A stretch of DNA of 64,000 nucleotides from Caballeronia sordidicola (GTDB lineage Bacteria > Pseudomonadota > Gammaproteobacteria > Burkholderiales > Burkholderiaceae): NCBI RefSeq assembly GCF_001544455.2, contig NZ_FCOC02000001.1, positions 620,001 to 684,000 on the forward strand. The letters run 5' to 3'. Shown piece after piece: positions 36,095-45,553 of the stretch (the stretch's first letter is position 1; the number at the start of each line of letters is the position of its first letter). The translations under genes were made by a program, and so were the position numbers. Under the pieces are notes generated by a model. It searched no databases. It was not told where the DNA came from and worked only from the letters and a program-made list of their open reading frames with translations.

Positions 36095-36898
36095 CTATGT
36101 GGGCGTTGAAGCGCGTTGACGGGCCAGCGACCTGTTGAAGTCGCCTTTGAAAATCGCCGTTCCTTGATGGGTCAGGTTCGAGTGTGCATCGATCGCCGGC
36201 GTTATGCCGATTTGCGCGATCCGCCGGCAAAAGGCGTAATCCTCCGAGAGATAGATGCCTGATTCTGGATCAATCATTGTGTCGAAGAATGTGTAGTGAA
36301 ATCTGGCCATCTTTCCGGTGTTGTGATCCGGACGGTCGATCAGGCCGGCCTTGTATTGAAGCTCGGGAAAGGCATAGACGAGCCGCAAAAATACGTCTCG
36401 CTTGATCAGCATGAATCCTGTGGGTGCATGGAGTGCATCGACAAAACCGCTGTGATCGGGTTCCAGTGCGTCCGCAAATCCCGTAGCCGGATATCTGGCA
36501 AAACGTTCGCGGAAATCGGCATGAGTCGTGCCGGCTGGCAACGCTTCCGGCAAGCCCGTTTCTGGCCAGTTATCAGATTTCAGCGGATAGACACCCGCCA
36601 CCACCGGACGATCGGCTAAAAGCAAGCGGACAATGTCCGAACCTTTGAAACCGATATCGCTGTCGATCCACATCAGATGCGTGAACTGCTCGTCCGCGAG
36701 GAATTCGGCAACCATTGTGTTTCGAGCCCGCGTGATCAGACTGTCGAAGCAGTTGAAATTGATCTTGAGACCAAACCCGTGCAAATCCGCAGTGTCGTAC
36801 AGGTCCAGCAATCCGCAAACGTAGCCGTTTGTAAGCAGGCCCCCATAACTGGGGGTTGCCACGAAAACATTGGCGGGGATTCTTGCAATAGTGGTCAT
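36095..36898 (-). CDS. GT-A-fold glycosyltransferase-like protein
   Basis: A 267-residue soluble protein with no signal peptide. MTTIARIPANVFVATPSYGG starts a Rossmann-like first strand. A sugar-nucleotide/metal motif reads MWIDSDIGFKG (DSD at 79-81). An HAPTGFMLIKRDVF block and a SEDYAFCRR block resemble the acceptor-side acid region of GT-A enzymes. Related small proteins are found in phages and surface glycan loci. It lies just downstream of the giant autotransporter on the same strand with 351 bases between. Donor and acceptor unknown; glycosylation of the adhesin is only a suggestion from position. The ATG at 36898 has a weak purine-rich ribosome site. Confidence 0.7.
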   Translation of the reverse strand: MTTIARIPANVFVATPSYGGLLTNGYVCGLLDLYDTADLHGFGLKINFNCFDSLITRARNTMVAEFLADEQFTHLMWIDSDIGFKGSDIVRLLLADRPVVAGVYPLKSDNWPETGLPEALPAGTTHADFRERFARYPATGFADALEPDHSGFVDALHAPTGFMLIKRDVFLRLVYAFPELQYKAGLIDRPDHNTGKMARFHYTFFDTMIDPESGIYLSEDYAFCRRIAQIGITPAIDAHSNLTHQGTAIFKGDFNRSLARQRASTPT

Positions 36899-37249
36899 CT
36901 TTTCTTTGGAATGATAAATCGATGGTCTTGCGCCTCGGGCCGCCGCCGTCACGCACCGGAGCAAGCTGAAAAGCATTCTAGCGGAACGACACATCTCGAA
37001 AAACTTGGCCAAGGCAACCGTTGCGCGCGCGTGCGCTGCGTTGAACAGGCACAATCCGCTGTCATCGACTATTCCCGGCGGCGAGCCATCGCGCTTCCTT
37101 CCGGCTGACGCATGTCCGGCATGACCGCGCCTTTCCCGGCCGTTGTGACGGACTTGATCGTCAGCGGTTTGCGCGCTGCAGGCGGGATCCTTCTGCCGAG
37201 ATCGGACGCAATACTTCGCCGCACCGGATGGATTGCACGGTTTGACACG
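36899..37249. other. Gap between glycosyltransferase and autotransporter
   Basis: About 350 bases with no supported gene. No clear terminator for the autotransporter was found, so read-through into the glycosyltransferase gene is possible. Confidence 0.35.
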
Positions 37250-38440
37250 TCACCACGCATATTTGAGCCCAAGACGCACAACATAGGCGTGATAGCTCTG
37301 CGCACCCCATGCGCCGCTTACATTGCTCCACGCGCTCCAGTTCTTGCCGAGATCGCCGTTGAGCCCCAGCTTCGCTTCATAACGATTGGCGGGATACAAA
37401 TTGCCCACCGGCACCTGGTCGAACGAGATGGTGTTGTCCGTGCTCGTGTGCCACCAATTGGCCGTTGCATAAAACTGCACCTTCTTGCCCGCGCTGCGCT
37501 CGAAGGTGCGTTGCAAACGCAGTCCCAGCCGTGTGATGGGGCCGCTGGAACTGGCGCCATCCACCTGTGTGCCGTTCGGTTCGGTCAGTGAATTCTGGTG
37601 ATAGTCCACATAAAGCAACTGGCCTTGCGGCACGAACACCCATTCGTTGATCAGGGGGAACGCATAGCCCAACTCGCCCGACACTGCCCATCCGTGCGCG
37701 TTGTAATTCACCGTTTGCAACTCGTCGCCTTCCACGCTGTTATTGAACCAGCCGTATTGGAGCCAGGTGTCGGCGTATGCGCCGAGCCGGCTCGCTTCAT
37801 TTTGATACCAGGTGCCATAGGCTCCGACGCTGTCGCCCGCCACGTTGCCGCTTGCCCGCGCCGAGTTGCCTGCGGCCTCCACGTTGCTTCGGGCCGTCTC
37901 GTAGGTAGCCATCAGTCCAAGATGCAGGAGATCGGCATTTGAGAGCAACTTTTTCTGCACCAGCTCGCCGCCGCCGTTCATCAAGAACGAATCCGTATTG
38001 ACGTGGAAGGTGCCATCGGCGCTGTTACTGCCTTCGTTACGCCCTTCCATCCGAAGCCAGACCGAGCCTGGCCCGCTGCCGGTTGTCTGCGAGGTACCGC
38101 CGGTGCGGTCATCCAGGGTGTGGACGAACATCTCTGCGGCCACGTGCTGGTTAGCCAGGTAAGCCGCCACTTCCGGCCGAAAAAGCGGCTGCGGCGGCGC
38201 GGGCGGCGTAGGAGGTGTCGGAGGCGTCGGAGGCGTGGGTTCAAGTTCAGTGCGCAAATACCAGTTGCCATCCTGAGCCTGTTCGCCGCCCTGGAACAGC
38301 CGATACTCATACGGGCCCGCCACCGCGCGGCCGCTTAATGAGAAAGCGCCCGTGGCCGAATGCGCGGGGTCCTGAACCTGTACCACCATGATGCCGTTAT
38401 CGACCGTCGTCGCCCCGGCGCCGCCGACGTTCGTTACCAC
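37250..38440 (-). CDS. Autotransporter barrel fragment, downstream of the stop
   Basis: A 396-residue frame in register with the passenger. It has a junction region (TTVDNGIMVVQVQ, GNWYLRTEL), a short proline linker (about residues 68-85) and an outer-membrane barrel of about 290 residues ending in LKYAW. The nominal GTG at 38440 has no good ribosome site and no signal peptide would precede it, so it is unlikely to be a functional separate gene. Confidence 0.7.
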   Translation of the reverse strand: MVTNVGGAGATTVDNGIMVVQVQDPAHSATGAFSLSGRAVAGPYEYRLFQGGEQAQDGNWYLRTELEPTPPTPPTPPTPPAPPQPLFRPEVAAYLANQHVAAEMFVHTLDDRTGGTSQTTGSGPGSVWLRMEGRNEGSNSADGTFHVNTDSFLMNGGGELVQKKLLSNADLLHLGLMATYETARSNVEAAGNSARASGNVAGDSVGAYGTWYQNEASRLGAYADTWLQYGWFNNSVEGDELQTVNYNAHGWAVSGELGYAFPLINEWVFVPQGQLLYVDYHQNSLTEPNGTQVDGASSSGPITRLGLRLQRTFERSAGKKVQFYATANWWHTSTDNTISFDQVPVGNLYPANRYEAKLGLNGDLGKNWSAWSNVSGAWGAQSYHAYVVRLGLKYAW

Positions 38441-38461
38441 AAGCTGCGTGGCGCCCCTGGC

Positions 38462-41400
38462 TCAGACCAAGGTGCCACCCACCACCAGCAAATCGGAATT
38501 CGATGCGGCTCCGCCCTGGTTCAGAACGGTGTCAATCAGGACTTTGCCGCCGTTCGAGGTGTAGATGCCGCCCGTGATCATGCGGTCGCCCGCGACGCCA
38601 TTTGACATCGTAACGGTGCCGCGATTATCGAGATTTCCCGCGATAGTGAATGTCGCATCCGGCGCATTGGCGAAAGCCGGAAGCGCGTTGCCTACGGCAA
38701 TCACGCCATCGTTGGTTACGGACCCGGTGACCTTGCCGTATCCACCCAGGGCGCCTGCGGCACCGACCGTGACCGGACCGCCGCCAGCCAGTTCAGCGCC
38801 GAGGTGGGATGCATCTCCTATCGCCAAGGTGCCCGCGTTGATGTTGGTCGTGCCGCTATATGTTTGCACGCCATTGAACAAGACCATGCCGCTGCCGGCC
38901 TGCGTTACCGATCCCGCTCCGCTGATGATTCCATCGAACGTCAGGTTGTCCGAACGATCGAAGCTCAGCATTGCGTTGTTGCTCACATTGCCCACTATGC
39001 CGCCTGCCGTTCCGCCATTGCCCAGTTGCAAAGCGCCGGCGCTGATCGTGGTGCCGCCCGTGTAAGTGTTGTCGCCCGTCAGGATCAAGACGCCATTGCC
39101 CTGCTGAGCCAGCGAACCCGTCCCGCTGACAATCCCGCCATAAGTCGTCGCATTGCCGCGGTCAAACACCAGCGCCGCGTTATCCGTGATATTGCCGGCG
39201 TAGCTGCCGGTGTTTCCGCCGTCACCAATTTGCAACTTCCCCGCGTTGATTGTCGTAGCACCTGTGTAGGTGTTCTCGCCGGTGAGAATCAGCGTGCCGC
39301 CGCTCGCGTTCAATGCGCCACTGGCGCCGCTTATGACGCCGCCAAACGTGCCGCCGTTGTTGATCGTCAGGTTACCCGCATCGATATTGAGGGCGCCCTC
39401 CCCGCCGAGCGCGCCAATCGACTGGGTCCGGCCGTTGATATCGGCGGTGGCGCCAGCACTCACGTCGAGCATGGCGGTGCGTCCCAAGGCGTTATTGCTG
39501 CCGAGTACGAGCGTGCCGCCATGAACGGTGGTCGTACCGGTGTAGTCGCTCGCGGCGTTGGCGAGAATGGCCGTGTTGACCGCATCGATGAAGAGGTTGC
39601 CGCCGCCAGTGATCCTGGCGTTCAGTGTGTTGTCGACGGCGTTGGCGTTGGTCAGTTCCAGCGTCTGGCCGGCTAGCAGGTCGAGTTGCAGAAGGTCATA
39701 CCCGAGCCATACCCCGGCGTTCGCGCCGGCCAGGACATTGGTGGCGTAGTTGTAGCTGGCAATTGCAACGGCCGTGCCGTTTTCGCTCAGCGCGACGGTC
39801 TGCGGAGCGGCAACCGGGGAGCCGTCGAATTTGGTGAGCGGCAACCGCGAGCCTGCACCTGTCACGGTGCCGGTGGCAGATATCAGTTGGAGCTCGATAT
39901 TGTCGTCCTGGTCGAACAGCGAGGGTTGCGGAGGCAACGCGTGAACCGGGAAGTCACTGGGGATACCGAGTGCGATAGTGCCGCCTGACGCTACGTTCAG
40001 GTTCCCGACAGCGAGTTTGCCATCGGGAACGAAACCGGTGCTGATTATCTGAAACGTGCCGCCATTGAAGACGAGGTTGCCGATCGTTCGATTGGCGCTG
40101 ATCTGGGCCAGCCCGCCGGCGTCCAGACGCAGCGTGGTGTTGGGCATCGCGCTCTGTGCGTTGTTGTCCAGCATGAATGTGCCGCCGGCAATGCCGATGG
40201 TGCCGGTAAAGGCGCCACCAACCGTATTGCCCAGCGTGAACGTGTTGGCGCCGCTGCCGAGCGAGGCCTGCAGGGTGCCGCCGCCTGTCAACACATTATT
40301 GAAAGTGTAGTTGCCGCTGGCCGGGTTGTTGATCAGTAACGTTCCCGCGTTGGCGAGACTGGCAATGCCGCTGCCAATGCTGCCCGCGCCGGTGAGTTCA
40401 AGCGTACCGGCGTTGATGGCGGTGCCACCGCTATAGGTGTTGGCAGCAGTCAGGACCGTTGTGCCGCTGCCTTGCTGGGTCAGCGAACCGGTGCCGCTGA
40501 TTAGTCCGCCGTAGGTCACGGCGTCGCTGCGATTGAAAACTAATGCGGCGTTGTCAGTGATATCGCCGGCAACTGAGCCGGCGGTTCCGCCACTGCCGAT
40601 TTGCAGGGTGCCGGCGCTGATTGTCGTGCCGCCCGTGTAGGTGTTGCTGCCCGTCAGGACCAACGCGCCGCTGCCTTGCTGGGTCAGCGAACCCGTGCCG
40701 CTGACCACACCGCCATAAGTCGTGGTGTCGCCGCGATCAAATACCAGCGCCGCGTTATCGGTGATATTGCCGCTCACCGAGCCCGTGGTTCCACCATTGC
40801 CGATCTGCAATGTGCCCGCGTTGATGGCCGTGCCGCCCGTGTATGTATTGTCACCCGTCAACACCACGGTGCCACTGCCTTGCTGGGTCAGCGAACCCGT
40901 GCCGCTGACCACTGCGCCATAGGTCGTGGTGTCGCTGTGGTCGAACGCTAGAACCGCGTTATTCGTGATATTGCCCGCATAACTGCCGGTGGTGCCGCCA
41001 TTGCCGATCTGCAACGTACCTGCGTTGATCGTCGTAGCGCCGGTGTAGGTGCTGTCGCCCGTCAGGATCAGCGTGCCGCCGTTGGCATTCAGCGCGCCAC
41101 TGGCGCCGCTGATGGCGCCGCCGAACGCACCGCCGTTGTTGATCGTCAGATTGCCGGCGTCGATATTGAGCGTTCCTGCTCCGCCGAGAGCGCCTATTGC
41201 CTGGGTCTTGCCGTTGATATCCGCTGTCGTTCCCGCATTCAGCGCCAGTAACGCAGTGTTGCCCAGCGCGTTGTCACTGCCGAGGACCAGCGTGCCGCCG
41301 CTGATGGTCGTGTTGCCGGTGTAGTCATTGGCGGCGTTTATCAGGGTGATGCTGTCGGTGGCGTCTATGGTGAGCGCGCCGCTGCCGGTAATCCGGGCCT

Positions 41401-44400
41401 TCATGTCAGCCGCCCCGCCTGCGGTGGTGTCGCCGGCAAGCGTGAGGGTCTGACCGGCTTGCAGATCAAGCTGGCTCAGGCCGTAGCCCGCGTAAAAGCC
41501 AGTGCCAGCTCCTGTATTCAGCGTGAAGCTATAGGTTCCGATGGCAACGGTATTGCCGCCTTGAGCAATGTTCGTGGTGGCGCTGGCGAGCGGGCGGCCC
41601 GCCAGATCGGCGAGCGAAAGGTTGCTCGCATTGCCGCTGACGCTGGTCGCGCTGATCAACCGGGTGTTGGCGCCGTCATCCTGAGTGAGCAGCGAGCCGG
41701 TTGGATTGACCGCGCTGCCGGGATCAACCCGCACGGTACCGCTATTGAGCGTGAGTACTCCGGTGCCAAGCGTGCCTGTGGGAAGGTTCGCGAAGATCAG
41801 GGTATTGCCGTTCAGCGTCAGGTTGCCGATGCTTTGGGCGCCCGCGCCCACGGTGGTTGTGTTGCCCGCGTTCAACTGCAGTGTGGCGTTCGTGAGTGTG
41901 CTCGTGTTGGCGCCGGCAAGGCTAAAAGTGCTCTGGCCGAGCGTGACCTTACCGGTGAAGGCATTTCCCACAGTCGCGCCGAAGTTGAAACTGTTCGTGG
42001 CGCTGCCGAGGGTGGCAGTAAGCAGGCCACTTCCGGTGAGGACATTATTGAAAGCATAGTTGCCACCGGCGGGGATCAGCGCGAGCGTGCCACCGTTAGC
42101 TATGTTGGCTGCACCGCTACCGATAGTGCCCGCTGTACCAACTTGCAGGATACCTGCGTCGATATTCGTACCGCCTGTATAAGTGTTGGCGCCGTTGAGA
42201 ATCAGCGTGCCCGTACCCTGCTTGGTGAGCGCGCCGACGCCAGCGACGACGCCGGAAAGCGTGTCGGCGTTCGCCTCCGTATCGATAGTGCCAGCAGTGT
42301 TGAGAGTGACGGTTCGGGCTGTGGTAAGCCCACTTGTGAACTGCAGCGTCCCGCCATTGAAGCTCAGCCCTCCGGCTGCGGACCCAAGATTGGCGTCAGC
42401 ACCCACGCTCAGGATGCCCGCATTGAAATAGGTGCCCCCCGCGTAAGTGTTCACGCCGGTGAGCGTGGTCGTGCCGCTGCCCGCTTGCGTCAGCGACCCT
42501 GTGCCGCTGATCACTCCACCATAGGTCGCGGCATTCGAGCGATTAAAAATCAGCGCGGCGTTGTCGGTGATGTTGCCGGCCACCGAGCCGGTGGTCCCGC
42601 CATTTCCAAGTTGCAGGATGCCAGCGCTGACGGTGGTGCCCCCTGTATGGCTGCTGTCGCCCGTCAAGACAAGGGTACCGCCGCCTTGCTGCGTCAACGA
42701 ACCTGTGCCGCTGACCACTCCGCCATAAGTTAGCGCATCGGAATGGTTGAAATTCAACGCCGCGTTATCGACGATATTGCCAGCCACGCTGCCGGTCGTG
42801 CCACCGTTGCCTATCTGCAAGGCGCCTGCGCTGATAGTAGTGCCGCCCGTATAGGTGTTGGCGCCGGTCAGGATCGTTGTGCCCGTGCCTGCTTGCGTGA
42901 CAGTGCCTGTACCGCTGATCGAATTGGCCAGGGTCACGACATCGGAGCGGTTAAAGTTCAGCGTGCCGTTGTCGATGAAGTTGCCCGAAACGCCACCGCT
43001 GGTGCCGCCGTTGCCGAGATTCAAAACCCCGCCGTTCGCGATAGTCGTGCCACCGCCCGTGCCGCTATTGCTGATCTCGCCAGTCACGGTCAATGCGCCG
43101 TTGACGCTGAGGGTGTTGGCAGCCGTACCAATCAGGTTGATCCGGCCACCGAGGCTCCAGATGCTGCCGGTGGCGGCGGTTAAACCGGAAAACCCCTGCG
43201 TGACCGCGTTACTTTTCCCCAGAAAATCGCCATTTTCGCTACCGGTTTCTATCAGGGTAATGGAGTTGCCGGTACCCGCGCTGATCGCAGCCGCGTTGCT
43301 GCTTACTCCCGCGGCAAGAGAAGACGTCGTACCGGTGCCTCCGTGCAGATTCGAGCCCGCGCCTAACGTCAGCGAGTTGCCCGATGTACTGAAATAGATT
43401 GCGGAACTGGTGCTGCCGCCGTACACGGCTCCACGATTGACGATGTTGGTGACACCCAGCGACGACCATATTCCGGTCACAGCGGCCAGTCCGGTACTGG
43501 TTCCAATGGAACCCGTATTCGTGATATTGGCGATGGCTGACGCAGCGCTCACCTTGACGGCAGCCCCGCTTCCCTCCGTGTTTATTACGCCATTGTTAAT
43601 GATGGTGGTCGCAGCAGCACCGCCCACATCTACAACCACGTTATTGATCTCGCCCGGCCGGTTTAGTACGCCTGTACTGCCGATCTCCAATGTACTTCCG
43701 GCACTCATATGCATGCCGGCGCCCGAGTTCAGAATGCCGTCCGATGCAAGGGTTCCAGCTACCGTTACAGTGCCTGTCGTGGTGACCTCGGCGCCGGCGT
43801 TGATATGGGAGAAAGCACCATTGGCCACGGTCAGCGAGCTAGCAGTGAGCAGACCGCTCTGCGCAAAATTCAAGGATCCCGCATTGACCGACACCGCTCC
43901 GACCGAGTTACCCGCACCGCTCAAGGTCAATGCATTGCTGCCGGTTTTCGTCAGTCCGCCAGTTCCACTGATCAGGCCGCTGAGGTTCGTGTCGCTGCTG
44001 TTATTGACCGTTAGCGTTGCCGACCCCAAAGTGACGGAGCCGGCACCGCTAAGATTGTTGACTGTCTGGGCGAAATTATTCAGCGCGAAAATCGCACCAC
44101 TGTTCACGGTCACCGCACTGCTACTGGCAAAAACGTTAGCAATGCCTGCGGTGAGCCTCCCCGCCTGGATAGCGGTGGCACCGGTGTACGTATTAGCTGT
44201 GGAAAGCGTCAGGTTACCCGTACCCGACTGGGTGAGCGAGCCAGTCCCGGAGATAAGCGCGGCATAACTGATCGCATTACTGCGATCAAAGACCAGCGAA
44301 CCGTTGTCAACAATGTTGCCAGTCACGCTGCCAGCGGTGCCTCCATTGCCGACCTGCAGCGTAGCGCCCGAAGCGATCGTGGTACCGCCTCCCGCGCCAC

Positions 44401-45553
44401 CATTGGTCAGCGCACCGGCAAGGGTAAGGACGCCGCTTTGCACATTGGTAGCGGTAGCGGTCGTTCCTGTCGTCGTGTTCGCGCCGCTAAGCGTCCAGGC
44501 AGTGCCGGACATGTTCAGGGTATTGAATCCAGTCAGATTGCTACCTGCGCTGCCCGATCCTTGTAGCGTCAGCACATTGTTTGTGCCAGTGCTGGCGACA
44601 CCGCCGTTGAGCACCGATCCCGTTCCGAGTATCAGCGTATTCCCGTTTCCCGTAACGGAAACCGCCGTGCCGCTCGTGCCGGTAATGGTGCCGGTGTTGG
44701 TCAGGGAAACACCATTGCTTGCGAGTACAGCGCCAGTACCTGCACTGAATGTACCGCTGTTGCTGAATGCACCTGCTGCTGCGCCGCGCGCCCAGAAGGC
44801 GTAGTTGGCCGATCCGCCGTAGATTGCGCCCGCGTTGGTACCATCGACGCTGCCAGTGTTGAAAACGACGCCATAGCCCGTACCCCCACTCGTGCCGATC
44901 GTGCCAGTTGCACCCTGGGTAAGCGTGCCCCCGGACTCGAAGTACACTCCGGAGAAAATGCTGCTGCTGGTTGTAATTGAACCGTCGTTACCGACGGTCG
45001 CTCCTGCACCCGTGATCTTGACACCATCTTCTGTGCCGGCAATAGTGGCGCCCGCATGATTGGTCAGTTGGCCGCCGTTACTCAGCAGGACACCCGTAGA
45101 AGTGTTGCCCCTGATAGAGGAAAAATTGTCCAGGGTGACGCCGTTGAGCGCAGCCGAGGACAAGGAGATGCCGGCGACCGCTCCGGTTATCGAGCCGTGA
45201 TTGCTGAGAACCCAGTTCTGCGCGTTGCTGCCGTCGATACCATCACCCGACGATGCACTGATAACCGTGCCCGCCGGCGCATCGAAAGTGGTCGAGCCCG
45301 GGCTCAGGGTTTGCAGCGTGACCGTGGTTGCCGCGCTGGGGATCGAAACGGTTTGCGCATGTGCCTGTGTCTGACTGATGATCGCGCCAATACTGATTAG
45401 CAGAATTCCGGCGCTAATGGGTGTCAGGCAGCTTCGGGGGCCGCCGGCAAGGCTTTGTCTATTTTTATAACCGAAATGCAACTGGAAAAACACTGCAGCC
45501 ATTTGCATGGAATCAAGTGCCCAATCCGGCGCGGCTGGACGAATCCGGTTCAT
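38462..45553 (-). CDS. Autotransporter passenger, truncated before the barrel
   Basis: A 2363-residue open frame. It has a long N-terminal extension and a hydrophobic signal segment (GILLISIGAIISQTQAHAQ), then hundreds of residues of Asn/Gly/Thr-rich beta-helix. About a dozen autotransporter-associated beta-strand repeats are visible (pattern SGTGSLTQQGSGTLVLTG followed by NTYTGGTTINAGTLQIGNGG). A unit of about 593 residues is present twice in tandem (see the repeat entry). It ends at TGA 38462-38464 with no membrane anchor, so the product would stay in the periplasm. The ATG at 45553 has GAGG upstream; M16 and M18 are alternatives. Confidence 0.75.
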   Translation of the reverse strand: MNRIRPAAPDWALDSMQMAAVFFQLHFGYKNRQSLAGGPRSCLTPISAGILLISIGAIISQTQAHAQTVSIPSAATTVTLQTLSPGSTTFDAPAGTVISASSGDGIDGSNAQNWVLSNHGSITGAVAGISLSSAALNGVTLDNFSSIRGNTSTGVLLSNGGQLTNHAGATIAGTEDGVKITGAGATVGNDGSITTSSSIFSGVYFESGGTLTQGATGTIGTSGGTGYGVVFNTGSVDGTNAGAIYGGSANYAFWARGAAAGAFSNSGTFSAGTGAVLASNGVSLTNTGTITGTSGTAVSVTGNGNTLILGTGSVLNGGVASTGTNNVLTLQGSGSAGSNLTGFNTLNMSGTAWTLSGANTTTGTTATATNVQSGVLTLAGALTNGGAGGGTTIASGATLQVGNGGTAGSVTGNIVDNGSLVFDRSNAISYAALISGTGSLTQSGTGNLTLSTANTYTGATAIQAGRLTAGIANVFASSSAVTVNSGAIFALNNFAQTVNNLSGAGSVTLGSATLTVNNSSDTNLSGLISGTGGLTKTGSNALTLSGAGNSVGAVSVNAGSLNFAQSGLLTASSLTVANGAFSHINAGAEVTTTGTVTVAGTLASDGILNSGAGMHMSAGSTLEIGSTGVLNRPGEINNVVVDVGGAAATTIINNGVINTEGSGAAVKVSAASAIANITNTGSIGTSTGLAAVTGIWSSLGVTNIVNRGAVYGGSTSSAIYFSTSGNSLTLGAGSNLHGGTGTTSSLAAGVSSNAAAISAGTGNSITLIETGSENGDFLGKSNAVTQGFSGLTAATGSIWSLGGRINLIGTAANTLSVNGALTVTGEISNSGTGGGTTIANGGVLNLGNGGTSGGVSGNFIDNGTLNFNRSDVVTLANSISGTGTVTQAGTGTTILTGANTYTGGTTISAGALQIGNGGTTGSVAGNIVDNAALNFNHSDALTYGGVVSGTGSLTQQGGGTLVLTGDSSHTGGTTVSAGILQLGNGGTTGSVAGNITDNAALIFNRSNAATYGGVISGTGSLTQAGSGTTTLTGVNTYAGGTYFNAGILSVGADANLGSAAGGLSFNGGTLQFTSGLTTARTVTLNTAGTIDTEANADTLSGVVAGVGALTKQGTGTLILNGANTYTGGTNIDAGILQVGTAGTIGSGAANIANGGTLALIPAGGNYAFNNVLTGSGLLTATLGSATNSFNFGATVGNAFTGKVTLGQSTFSLAGANTSTLTNATLQLNAGNTTTVGAGAQSIGNLTLNGNTLIFANLPTGTLGTGVLTLNSGTVRVDPGSAVNPTGSLLTQDDGANTRLISATSVSGNASNLSLADLAGRPLASATTNIAQGGNTVAIGTYSFTLNTGAGTGFYAGYGLSQLDLQAGQTLTLAGDTTAGGAADMKARITGSGALTIDATDSITLINAANDYTGNTTISGGTLVLGSDNALGNTALLALNAGTTADINGKTQAIGALGGAGTLNIDAGNLTINNGGAFGGAISGASGALNANGGTLILTGDSTYTGATTINAGTLQIGNGGTTGSYAGNITNNAVLAFDHSDTTTYGAVVSGTGSLTQQGSGTVVLTGDNTYTGGTAINAGTLQIGNGGTTGSVSGNITDNAALVFDRGDTTTYGGVVSGTGSLTQQGSGALVLTGSNTYTGGTTISAGTLQIGSGGTAGSVAGDITDNAALVFNRSDAVTYGGLISGTGSLTQQGSGTTVLTAANTYSGGTAINAGTLELTGAGSIGSGIASLANAGTLLINNPASGNYTFNNVLTGGGTLQASLGSGANTFTLGNTVGGAFTGTIGIAGGTFMLDNNAQSAMPNTTLRLDAGGLAQISANRTIGNLVFNGGTFQIISTGFVPDGKLAVGNLNVASGGTIALGIPSDFPVHALPPQPSLFDQDDNIELQLISATGTVTGAGSRLPLTKFDGSPVAAPQTVALSENGTAVAIASYNYATNVLAGANAGVWLGYDLLQLDLLAGQTLELTNANAVDNTLNARITGGGNLFIDAVNTAILANAASDYTGTTTVHGGTLVLGSNNALGRTAMLDVSAGATADINGRTQSIGALGGEGALNIDAGNLTINNGGTFGGVISGASGALNASGGTLILTGENTYTGATTINAGKLQIGDGGNTGSYAGNITDNAALVFDRGNATTYGGIVSGTGSLAQQGNGVLILTGDNTYTGGTTISAGALQLGNGGTAGGIVGNVSNNAMLSFDRSDNLTFDGIISGAGSVTQAGSGMVLFNGVQTYSGTTNINAGTLAIGDASHLGAELAGGGPVTVGAAGALGGYGKVTGSVTNDGVIAVGNALPAFANAPDATFTIAGNLDNRGTVTMSNGVAGDRMITGGIYTSNGGKVLIDTVLNQGGAASNSDLLVVGGTLV
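38870..42180 (-). repeat. Tandem internal duplication in the giant autotransporter
   Basis: DNA around 39245-39665 matches DNA around 41024-41448 with an offset of about 1.78 kb. Shared protein blocks are TADINGxTQxIGALGG, NIDAGNLTINNGG, SGASGALNAxGGTLILTG and an LDLxAGQTLxL segment. So a unit of about 593 residues is present twice, with shorter 40-60-residue beta-strand repeats nested within and continuing to about 44400. Limits are approximate. Confidence 0.7.

Larger units (their letters stand above)
37250..45553 (-). pseudogene. Giant autotransporter interrupted by one in-frame TGA
   Basis: Taken as one gene the frame runs 2767 codons: long signal region, repeat-rich passenger, then barrel. 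A TGA at 38462-38464 lies in the same frame as both halves. Upstream the protein ends DLLVVGGTLV; after the stop the frame continues ARGATQLVVTNVGGAGATT, a normal passenger-to-barrel junction, so no base is missing or added. The likely ancestral codon is a tryptophan or arginine codon one base away. Either it is a recent nonsense mutation, a base-call error, or a stop read through at low rate. The two halves are also listed separately. Confidence 0.75.

Noticed and set aside
38840..42800. Regular repeats that might be taken for a CRISPR array
   Set aside because: They are coding repeats of the autotransporter passenger, in frame, with no constant-length spacers and no cas genes.
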